DNA from: Pseudomonadota bacterium
GTDB lineage: Bacteria; Pseudomonadota; Gammaproteobacteria; Steroidobacterales; GCA-2729495
Direction: 5' to 3'
Length of the DNA stretch: 5,561 nucleotides
Assembly (NCBI GenBank): GCA_030836925.1
Contig: JAUPLK010000125.1
Span: 1 to 5,561 of the forward strand
Below the pieces are notes generated by a model, which saw only the letters and a list, made by a program, of their open reading frames with translations, was not told the origin of the DNA and did not search any database. A program made the position numbers and the translations under genes. Of this stretch, positions 1 through 4,862 are shown one piece after another (the first letter of the stretch is position 1; each line of letters begins with the position of its first letter).

Positions 1-447
1 GCGATCAGCGGCTTTCGCCGGCAGGGCTCCGGTGCCCTCTACAACATGCTGGGCGGCAGCTTCGACGGCAGACGCCTGACACCGAACATGGGCGTGTACA
101 GCGCCACCAAGGCAGCCGACTGGCTGCTGACGAAGTACCTGGTGCTGGAGAACAAGAACCCCGCCATCATCATCGGCGCAATCAGTCCCGGCATGCTCAT
201 CACCGAGAACTGGTTCGAGGAACAGAAGCAGATCGACCCGGCCGAGTGGCAGAAGATCCGCCCGATACTCAACATCCTCTGCGACTACGTCGAGACCTCC
301 ACGCCCTGGCTGGTCGAACAGATGCTCGCCAACCGGCAGAGCGGCCGGCGCATCGCCTGGATGACGACCGGCAAACTACTCGGCCGCTTCCTCAAGGCCC
401 GCCTGCCCGGACCGAAACGCGATCTGTTTGCGCGCTTCGGCCTCTGA
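1..447 (+). CDS. SDR family oxidoreductase, 3' part only
   Basis: The reading frame is open from the first base and stops at 445-447 (TGA), giving the last 148 residues of a protein whose start lies outside the window. The fragment carries the catalytic YxxxK motif of short-chain dehydrogenases/reductases as YSATK (fragment residues 33-37, Tyr33 and Lys37). A serine at residue 20 (GGS) sits 13 residues earlier, the usual place of the catalytic Ser, and Asn15 (LYNM) fits the conserved strand-4 Asn. The segment ISPGMLITE (residues 61-69) matches the post-catalytic PG loop that contacts the cofactor. The missing N-terminal half would hold the Rossmann TGxxxGxG motif, so NAD versus NADP preference and substrate cannot be judged. 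The C-terminal tail is basic (GKLLGRFLKARLPGPKRD). An ABC ATPase gene follows immediately on the same strand, so co-transcription is likely. Family assignment is firm; specific function is unknown. Confidence 0.88.
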   Translation, partial: AISGFRRQGSGALYNMLGGSFDGRRLTPNMGVYSATKAADWLLTKYLVLENKNPAIIIGAISPGMLITENWFEEQKQIDPAEWQKIRPILNILCDYVETSTPWLVEQMLANRQSGRRIAWMTTGKLLGRFLKARLPGPKRDLFARFGL

Positions 448-460
448 GCCGCAGCACACC

Positions 461-1411
461 GTGCCAGCAGCGCTCAGCACCGAAGCCCTGGTGGTCGTGC
501 AGTCAGCGGTGCGCCGCTTCGGCAGCCGTGCGGCACTCTCCGGTGCGAGCCTGAGTGCCTGTCGCGGCGAGATCCTCGTCCTGCTGGGGCCAAACGGGGC
601 CGGCAAGAGCACCCTGCTGCGCGCACTCTGCGGCCGCACCCGGCTGGACAGCGGCAGCATCCGCATCGCCGGCGGCGATCCGGCCGAGCGGGCCGTCCGG
701 CGCCGGATCGGTTTCGTGCCGCAGTCGATCGCGCTCTGGACCCAGCTCAGCGTGCGCCACAACCTCGAACTGTTTGGCCGGCTGGCCGGCCTCAAGCGCG
801 CGCAACTGGCGACGGCCGTGGCCGACACCCTCGACTGGACGGGTCTCGCCGCCCGCGCCAACGACCCGGTTGCCTCCCTGTCCGGCGGCATGCAGCGACG
901 CATCAACATCGCTGCCGGCACCCTGCACCGGCCCGAGCTGCTGCTGCTCGACGAACCGACCGTCGGCCTCGATCCGGTCGCGCGCAGCGAGGTGCACCAG
1001 GTACTCGACCGCCTGCGCAGATCCGGCATGAGCCTGATCATGACCACCCACGACCTGGTCGAAGCGGAGGCGCTCGCCGATCGCGTGGCACTGATGTCGG
1101 CTGGCGCGATCCGTGCCCAGGACAGTCTTGCGCAACTCATCGGCCGGCTGTTCGGCAGCGACCAGGAAGTCGTGCTGATGCTGGCTGCCGAACCGGCGCC
1201 GGCGATCCGCGACGCGCTGCGTGCCGCCCGGTTGTCGCCGACCAACGAGGCCCAGGTCTGGATCGGCCGACTGGGCAGCGGACTTGAACAACTGCCGGAA
1301 CTGCGCACCCAGCTCATCAGCGCCGGGGCGGATATCGCCGAACTGCGCATCCGGCAACCGGGGCTGCACGGCGTCTACATCGAACTCACCGGACAGGTAC
1401 CGCAGGAATGA
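461..1411 (+). CDS. ABC transporter ATP-binding protein (ABC-2 exporter type)
   Basis: This is the cytoplasmic nucleotide-binding subunit that powers the permease encoded next. Counting from the GTG at 461 (316 residues), it shows Walker A GPNGAGKST at 43-51, Q-loop Gln88 (FVPQS), signature LSGGM at 140-144, Walker B LLLLDE at 160-165, D-loop GLDP at 169-172 and H-loop His197 (TTHD). All catalytic elements are intact. After about residue 225 there is a C-terminal extension of roughly 90 residues, as in DrrA/NatA/YbhF-like exporters. The start is uncertain: the frame also has a TTG at 428, which would overlap the SDR gene by 20 bases, and a GTG at 491. GTG 461 was chosen because it begins 13 bases after the SDR stop and leaves a normal short lead before the first strand (ALVVVQSAVRRFG). 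No candidate has a strong ribosome binding site, which suggests translational coupling to the SDR gene. The substrate is unknown. Confidence 0.94.
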   Translation: MPAALSTEALVVVQSAVRRFGSRAALSGASLSACRGEILVLLGPNGAGKSTLLRALCGRTRLDSGSIRIAGGDPAERAVRRRIGFVPQSIALWTQLSVRHNLELFGRLAGLKRAQLATAVADTLDWTGLAARANDPVASLSGGMQRRINIAAGTLHRPELLLLDEPTVGLDPVARSEVHQVLDRLRRSGMSLIMTTHDLVEAEALADRVALMSAGAIRAQDSLAQLIGRLFGSDQEVVLMLAAEPAPAIRDALRAARLSPTNEAQVWIGRLGSGLEQLPELRTQLISAGADIAELRIRQPGLHGVYIELTGQVPQE

Positions 1412-2637
1412 CCCTCGCCATGTTCCGGGCTGCCCTGCTCCAGCTGCTGCACGACCGCGGCGCGCTGCTGCTCAGCCTGTTCGTGCCGGCAGTGTTCTTC
1501 CTGATTTTCGCCGAGATCTTCGCCACTGCAGCCAGCGACGAAGTGCAGGTGCATGTGGCACTCGTCGACGAAGTGCGCAGCGCCGACTCGATCAGCCTGC
1601 TCGCCGCGCTCCAGCGCGAAGCGACCGTAACCATCGTTCCCGGCGTCACCGACCGCGCAACGGCACTCGACCTGGTACGCCGGGGCACCGCCGATGTGGC
1701 GCTGATCGTGCGCGCCGATGGCGAGGCGCTGGCGGATGCCGCGGGACTCGCGGCACCGCCGCTGCTGATCCTCGTCGATCCTTCGCGCAGTGTCGCAGCC
1801 ACCGTACTGAGCGGACAGTTGCAGCGCGCATACTTTTCGGCGCTGCCGGATCTCGCCGTCGGCCGGGTGGCGGAACTGATCGGCACGGAGTTCACGGAGT
1901 TCTCGGCGGAGCAGCAGGCAGAGATCGACAGCGGGCTGGCCGGACTGCGCGATTCGGCAGGCGCGGGACAGCGCGGCGGCTGGTCCTTCGAGGAACTGCT
2001 TGATCGCGAGAATGTGGTCGGACAGACCGCCGCGCTCAATCACATCGCCTACTACGCCGGTGCCGTCGCCTTCATGTTCCTGATGTTTGCCAGCGCACAG
2101 AATGCCGTGGGCATCCTCGACGACCAGGCCGCCGGCATCCTCGACCGCATCGCCGCCGGGCCAGGGGGCATCATCGTCGTGCTGAATGGCCGGTTCATGT
2201 TCCTGGTCCTGCAGGGCATGGTGCAGAACACCGTGATCTTCTGCGTCGCCTGGCTGCTCTACGGTGTCGATGTGCCGGGGAACTTCGGCGCGTGGCTGCT
2301 GATTTCATTCTGTGCGGCAGTGCTTGCCGCCGGGCTCGGCCTGCTGCTCGTCACGGCCTGTCGCACGCGCGCCCAGGCGCAGATCCTGCCCACCGTCGTG
2401 ATCCTCATCATGTCGGCCATCGGCGGCAGCATGGTGCCGCGCTTCTTCATGCCGGAGTGGCTGCAGACAGTCGGCTGGATCACGCCCAACACCTGGGTAC
2501 TCGAAGCCTACAGCGGACTGTTCTGGCGTGGCGAGACGCTGCAGGCCCTGCTGCCCGGTTGCGCCGGCCTGTTCCTCACCGGAATGCTGGCGCTGGCGAT
2601 CAGTTACCTGCTCGCCCGGCGTCTCGTGCAGCGCTGA
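1408..2637 (+). CDS. ABC-2 type transporter permease
   Basis: This is the membrane partner of the preceding ATPase; the ATG overlaps the ATPase stop by four bases (ATGA at 1408-1411), a classic coupling arrangement. The 409-residue protein has one N-terminal helix (about 18-40), a large extracytoplasmic domain (about 44-210), then five predicted helices (about 212-231, 261-286, 293-317, 326-344 and 383-405). That is the topology of the YhhJ/YbhR-like ABC2_membrane_3 group. The segment GGSMVPRFFMPEWLQ (339-353) followed by TPNTWVLEAYSG is typical of ABC-2 permeases. A second in-frame ATG at 1420 (Met5) is possible. AGGA at 1404-1407 directly abuts the first ATG but lies 12 bases from the second, so the second may be used as well or instead. 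With one ATPase and one permease gene, the working pump is probably a dimer of each. The family exports hydrophobic compounds, drugs or lipids; which applies here is not visible. Confidence 0.94.
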   Translation: MTLAMFRAALLQLLHDRGALLLSLFVPAVFFLIFAEIFATAASDEVQVHVALVDEVRSADSISLLAALQREATVTIVPGVTDRATALDLVRRGTADVALIVRADGEALADAAGLAAPPLLILVDPSRSVAATVLSGQLQRAYFSALPDLAVGRVAELIGTEFTEFSAEQQAEIDSGLAGLRDSAGAGQRGGWSFEELLDRENVVGQTAALNHIAYYAGAVAFMFLMFASAQNAVGILDDQAAGILDRIAAGPGGIIVVLNGRFMFLVLQGMVQNTVIFCVAWLLYGVDVPGNFGAWLLISFCAAVLAAGLGLLLVTACRTRAQAQILPTVVILIMSAIGGSMVPRFFMPEWLQTVGWITPNTWVLEAYSGLFWRGETLQALLPGCAGLFLTGMLALAISYLLARRLVQR

Positions 2638-2655
2638 GGTTTGTTAAATGTCGCT

Positions 2656-2997
2656 CTACGGCGCAAACATCGCTTGCAGCAGGTTCAGGCAACGACTCAC
2701 CACTGGCTCAGGCAGCCGGCCGAGACGACGGACCAGCCGGGCACGGTCAATGGCGCGAACCTGGTCGAGCACCACGTGAGCCCGTTTGCCGCGAAAGCGG
2801 CAGGCGACACGAAAAGGATAGGGATGGCTGCCCGTGGTGAGCGGCACGACGATCAGCGTACGCAGATGGGCGTTGAGTTCGTCCGGGGAAACCACCAGGC
2901 AGGGCCGCATCTTGCGCATCTCGTTGCCAACGGCCGGACCGGTATCGATCAGGTGCACGTCGCCTCGCTCGATAGGTGCTGCGGTCACCACTGCCAC
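2656..2997 (-). CDS. mazF: MazF/PemK-family endoribonuclease toxin
   Basis: This is a 113-residue protein with the MazF/PemK layout: RGDVHLID near the N-terminus (residues 11-18), the RP pair of the active-site region at Arg31-Pro32 (RKMRPCLVVSP), the VPLTTG strand with Thr54/Thr55, and DQVRAID at 78-84. In this family the Arg after strand 1 and a Thr in the TT motif form the RNA-cleaving site, and both are present, so the toxin looks active. MazF-type toxins cut mRNA at short sequence motifs in the cytoplasm and are held inactive by the partner antitoxin. The frame offers GTG codons at 2997, 2991 and 2988. The last would give a GTGA overlap with the antitoxin stop (2985-2987) and is a good alternative; the longest is listed. 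No clear ribosome binding site is seen, consistent with translation coupled to the antitoxin. The gene ends 18 bases from the convergent permease stop. Confidence 0.92.
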   Translation of the reverse strand: MAVVTAAPIERGDVHLIDTGPAVGNEMRKMRPCLVVSPDELNAHLRTLIVVPLTTGSHPYPFRVACRFRGKRAHVVLDQVRAIDRARLVRRLGRLPEPVVSRCLNLLQAMFAP

Positions 2998-3233
2998 TCG
3001 GTCTCATCGAAACGCGTGGCTGCTTCCGGATCGAGCAACCGGTCGGCCCCTTCGGCCTGCATGGCCTGAGCCGCCTCCGCCCAGCCGGCCCGGGCATGCG
3101 CAGCACTGCGGATCAGCACCGCACCATCGCGCACACTGACCTCGACTTCGTCAGTCAGTTGCGCCTGCTCGATCACCGGCTTTGGCAGGCGCACCCCGCG
3201 GGAATTGCCGATGCGCACCAGTTTCGCCTTCAT
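2985..3233 (-). CDS. mazE: MazE/AbrB-family antitoxin
   Basis: This is the antitoxin of the module, 82 residues. The N-terminal part MKAKLVRIGNSRGVRLPK is the swapped-hairpin AbrB/MazE DNA-binding fold, with the hallmark GNSRGVRLPK run at 9-18. The acidic, tryptophan-containing tail FDETEWQW at the extreme C-terminus resembles the toxin-wrapping segment of MazE proteins. The start at 3233 is decided by an excellent ribosome binding site, GAGGAGG (minus strand, 3246-3240), six bases before the ATG. An upstream in-frame extension to 3323 exists but would run through the promoter and lacks domain similarity, so it was not used. The stop overlaps the toxin start. Through its N-terminus the protein probably represses its own promoter, alone or with the toxin; a palindromic operator candidate lies just upstream. 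Confidence 0.92.
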   Translation of the reverse strand: MKAKLVRIGNSRGVRLPKPVIEQAQLTDEVEVSVRDGAVLIRSAAHARAGWAEAAQAMQAEGADRLLDPEAATRFDETEWQW

Positions 3234-3239
3234 GGTCCG

Positions 3240-3246
3240 CCTCCTC
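3240..3246 (-). promoter_or_regulatory. Ribosome binding site of the mazE-like antitoxin
   Basis: On the minus strand the sequence reads GAGGAGG, a near-perfect Shine-Dalgarno core, six bases upstream of the ATG at 3233. It fixes the antitoxin start and contrasts with the absent site before the toxin, consistent with antitoxin being made in excess. Confidence 0.8.
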
Positions 3247-3284
3247 GTAATCACATCGTAATTACGACGGAGAGCACCAGTCAA
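3245..3284 (-). promoter_or_regulatory. Promoter and autoregulatory operator of the mazEF-like module
   Basis: On the minus strand there is a -35 box TTGACT (3284-3279, five of six consensus bases), an 18-base spacer and a -10 box TACGAT (3260-3255, four of six). The perfect 12-base palindrome TCGTAATTACGA (3256-3267) covers the -10 element. A further copy of its half-site, TCGTAAT, lies at 3245-3251, exactly 11 bases (about one helical turn) from the same half-site in the palindrome. A protein bound here would block RNA polymerase. AbrB/MazE antitoxins are known to repress their own operons, so this is the likely operator. The promoter would place the transcript start near 3248, leaving a very short leader. 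The elements are seen directly; their use is inferred. Confidence 0.6.
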
Positions 3285-3539
3285 GGTCATGGGGCGGTGA
3301 ACATGCGACATGGCTGACAGCATGCCCGGGTCTGGCTCGGGGGTTCAGCCCGTCAATCGCGTGTGATCGACGAGAAACGTCAGTCCAGCGCCTGCCGTGA
3401 TTGGGGGACCAGGATTATCCACATCGTCGCCAGCCAGATCGCACCACCCCCTGCCATGACCCAAATCAACCTCCACCCGCAGCGATGAAAGGATCATGCG
3501 GCCAGCACCGGAACATCACCGGCGGTCACACAGCATTGC
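3285..3539. other. Intergenic region between the mazEF-like promoter and the small orphan gene
   Basis: No convincing gene is seen in this 255-base stretch. It contains one perfect match to the DnaA box consensus, TTATCCACA at 3415-3423, with no second box nearby. It also contains a 25-codon minus-strand frame (3457 down to 3380) that would encode a hydrophobic peptide (IWLATMWIILV core), with a GGAGG-type site 12 bases before its ATG; that spacing is long and the peptide is probably a chance frame or a remnant. The promoter of the downstream gene must lie here, but no clear -35/-10 pair was recognised. Confidence 0.45.
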
Positions 3540-3544
3540 AGGAG
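3540..3544 (+). promoter_or_regulatory. Ribosome binding site of the small orphan gene
   Basis: AGGAG sits 11 bases before the ATG at 3556. It supports that start over the in-frame ATG at 3496, which has no such site and would add a poorly conserved-looking basic leader (RPAPEHHRRSH). Confidence 0.6.
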
Positions 3545-3555
3545 ACACAGCGACC

Positions 3556-3858
3556 ATGAGCAGCATCGATGGGAAGTGGGATTGCATCAGCCAGACGCCG
3601 ATGGGCGACCAGCCTTCGGTGATGGAACTCAGGAGCAACGGCAATGTCGTGACCGGCACCAACACCAACATGCTCGGCACCATCGAGATCAGCAATGGCA
3701 AGCTGGATGGCAATGTCTTCACCTGGCAGATGGAAATGACCTCGCCGTTTCCGATGAAGATGACGGGCGAAGTCGTGATCGACGGCGACTCGATGGAAGG
3801 CAAGGTTGCGGCGGGCTTCTTCGGCAAGTCCGGGATTGTCGGGAAGCGCCAGTCCTGA
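3556..3858 (+). CDS. Small protein of unknown function, probably beta-rich
   Basis: The gene encodes 100 residues beginning MSSIDGKWDCISQTPMGDQP. I do not recognise a named family with confidence; it resembles small bacterial hypothetical proteins that share the opening pattern GKWDC plus TPMG. There is no signal peptide and no membrane helix, so it is probably cytoplasmic. The body alternates short hydrophobic strands with Gly/Asn/Asp turns (GNVVTGTN, GTIEISNGKLDGNVFTW, GEVVIDGDSMEGKV), which suggests a small antiparallel beta sheet or barrel. There are seven methionines and a single cysteine (Cys10). The start at 3556 is chosen because of the ribosome binding site; starting at 3496 would give 120 residues. 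The gene stands alone between two toxin-antitoxin modules, and nothing in the context points to its role. A regular codon pattern and a coherent protein make a real gene likely. Confidence 0.82.
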   Translation: MSSIDGKWDCISQTPMGDQPSVMELRSNGNVVTGTNTNMLGTIEISNGKLDGNVFTWQMEMTSPFPMKMTGEVVIDGDSMEGKVAAGFFGKSGIVGKRQS

Positions 3859-3960
3859 AACGCGCGACTCATTTCGGCTGCGGCTGCCGCCACATCGAAT
3901 CCATTCGCGCCCGGGGTCGGCCTCCTTAATCCCGTCCGCTTCATGGCGTGCAGCCCCGCA

Positions 3961-3993
3961 GTTTCCGTTGAGTTCCGCCGGAAACAGCGGAAG
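3961..3993. repeat. Nested inverted repeat / hairpin
   Basis: Two TTCCG half-sites (3963-3967, 3973-3977) are mirrored by two CGGAA half-sites (3979-3983, 3988-3992), with almost the same centre. A folded strand could form a stem of about eleven pairs with one bulge and one mismatch around a three-base loop. Alternatively it could form either of two mutually exclusive shorter stems: GTTTCCG (3961-3967) with CGGAAAC (3979-3985), or TTCCGC (3973-3978) with GCGGAA (3987-3992). No run of T follows on either strand, so it is not a standard intrinsic terminator. It lies in the 237-base gap between the orphan gene and the Phd-type antitoxin, which otherwise shows only a GC-rich short palindrome at 3880-3890. 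A protein-binding site or REP-like element is possible. Confidence 0.5.
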
Positions 3994-4060
3994 ACCAGTT
4001 CCTGGCACGGCGTCACAATAGCCGCCGGTTTACTGGACGGAGCGGCTGGCCTCGCCTAGG

Positions 4061-4077
4061 CTGTACAGTCTGTACGG
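4061..4077 (+). promoter_or_regulatory. Operator candidate of the Phd-type toxin-antitoxin module
   Basis: The palindrome CTGTACAG (4061-4068) is followed by CTGTACGG (4070-4077). Together they also form the perfect odd palindrome GTACAG-T-CTGTAC (4063-4075). The core TGTACA matches the core known from operators bound by YefM/Phd antitoxins. It lies 19 bases before the antitoxin ATG at 4096, within the expected promoter. The promoter itself is poor by consensus: TGGACG (4034-4039) and TAGGCT (4057-4062) at 17 bases spacing is the best pair found. The repeats are seen directly; binding by the encoded antitoxin is inferred from the family. Confidence 0.6.
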
Positions 4078-4095
4078 TTTGGGGAGAGCCACCCG

Positions 4096-4350
4096 ATGAG
4101 CAAGTTGCAGCACAGGGGGTCTGAAGACGCGCGCCGGGAATTGCCGGCACTGATTGCCGATGCCGAGGGTGGCACGACCACCATCATCAGCCGGCATGGC
4201 AAACCGGTGGCGGCTCTGGTACCCCTGTCGGCATGGGAGGCCAGGGGGCGACAGCAGTCCCTCCTGCCGCTGGAAGGGTCGGGCCGCCGGATGTGGGGCC
4301 GGGACAGCCGGGTCACTCTCCGCAAGCTGCGTGACGAATGGACCCGCTAG
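4096..4350 (+). CDS. Phd/YefM-family antitoxin
   Basis: This is an 84-residue antitoxin. The N-terminal half shows the Phd/YefM pattern: an ARRELPALIADAEGG helix-turn (residues 12-26) followed by TTTIISRHGKPVAALVPLSAW (27-47), where the HGKPVA core is the family hallmark. This half dimerises and binds DNA; the remaining polar, basic C-terminal part (residues 48-84, with WGRDSRVTLRKLRDEW near the end) would wrap the toxin. The ATG at 4096 is supported by GGGGAGAG at 4081-4088, seven bases upstream. The stop lies inside the next gene, so the two are co-translated. The pairing is with a PIN-domain toxin, a common combination for Phd-type antitoxins. Repression of its own promoter through the TGTACA repeats just upstream is likely. 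Confidence 0.92.
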   Translation: MSKLQHRGSEDARRELPALIADAEGGTTTIISRHGKPVAALVPLSAWEARGRQQSLLPLEGSGRRMWGRDSRVTLRKLRDEWTR

Positions 4351-4763
4351 ACACCAGCGGCCTGCCGGAGGGTGCCCTGCTGCTGGTGGATTCGGCACCC
4401 ATCGTCTATTTCCTGGAGCACCACCCTCGGCTGGCAGCACGCTTCAGGCCCCTGTTTGCCGGTCACGCAGCCGGCAGGTTCCGGCTGGCCGTTACCACGA
4501 CAGCTCTACTGGAGGTCCTGACTGGCCCGCTGCGAGTGGGTGATGAGGCATTGGCGGAGCGCTATCGGGCCATACTTGAGTCGTGGAATGTCGTTGAACT
4601 GACGGTGGATATTGCTGCCACTGCCGCGCGGTTGCGCGCATCCCTGGCCCTCAAGCTGCCGGATGCCGTGCAGGCAGCGAGTGCCATTGCCATCAATGCA
4701 GATGCACTGGTTACCCACGACCGAGATTTCTCACGTCTTCGAGCGGTACGGGTATTGATGTGA
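4338..4763 (+). CDS. PIN-domain ribonuclease toxin (VapC-like)
   Basis: This 141-residue protein has the PIN nuclease fold. The acidic metal-binding residues are all in place: Asp18 in LLLVDSAPIVYFLE, Glu59 in TTTALLEVLTG, Asp109 in LKLPDAVQAASAIA, and Asp128 with Asp130 in VTHDRDF. VapC-type toxins use Mg2+ or Mn2+ at this site to cut RNA, often tRNA or rRNA, and are neutralised by the antitoxin encoded just before. The ATG at 4338 overlaps the antitoxin gene by 13 bases and has no clear ribosome binding site, which fits translational coupling with less toxin than antitoxin. The start gives a short lead (MDPLDTSGLPEG) before the first strand; a later start would cut into it. Length is normal for the family and the protein appears intact. 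Confidence 0.92.
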   Translation: MDPLDTSGLPEGALLLVDSAPIVYFLEHHPRLAARFRPLFAGHAAGRFRLAVTTTALLEVLTGPLRVGDEALAERYRAILESWNVVELTVDIAATAARLRASLALKLPDAVQAASAIAINADALVTHDRDFSRLRAVRVLM

Positions 4764-4842
4764 GCGTCACGGCCCCGGTCCTGGCTCGCGCCTGAGTCAA
4801 CCCGGCCTCCCTCGCCAGGTGCGGTCATGGCACGGTAAGCGA

Positions 4843-4848
4843 TATAGT
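4843..4848 (+). promoter_or_regulatory. Possible -10 promoter element of the terminal membrane-protein gene
   Basis: TATAGT matches five of six bases of the -10 consensus and stands out in the GC-rich 99-base gap after the PIN toxin gene. No acceptable -35 box is found 16-18 bases upstream. A transcript would start near 4855, giving a very short leader before the ATG at 4863. Confidence 0.3.
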
Positions 4849-4862
4849 CACCCGCGAGCGTG

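Noticed and set aside
376..1369. Long minus-strand open frames over the ABC ATPase gene
   Set aside because: Translations are rich in Arg, Ser and Ala without domains, typical of antisense shadows in GC-rich DNA; the plus frame has all ABC ATPase motifs.
3234..3323. N-terminal extension of the MazE-like antitoxin to 3323
   Set aside because: It would translate through the -35/-10 promoter and operator; the ATG at 3233 has an ideal ribosome binding site and the normal family start.
3336..3355. T-arm-like GGTTC stretch suggesting a tRNA or attachment site
   Set aside because: No cloverleaf can be drawn around it and no acceptor stem or CCA is found.
3880..3890. GCGGC-T-GCCGC as a terminator of the orphan gene
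   Set aside because: The one-base loop is too tight for a five-pair stem and no T run follows.
4020..4047. AGCCGC/GCGGCT inverted repeat as a hairpin upstream of the Phd-type antitoxin
   Set aside because: Six pairs with a 16-base loop in GC-rich DNA is within chance expectation.
4780..4819. CCTGGC (4780-4785) and GCCAGG (4814-4819) as a terminator after the PIN toxin gene
   Set aside because: Only six pairs with a 28-base loop and no T run.
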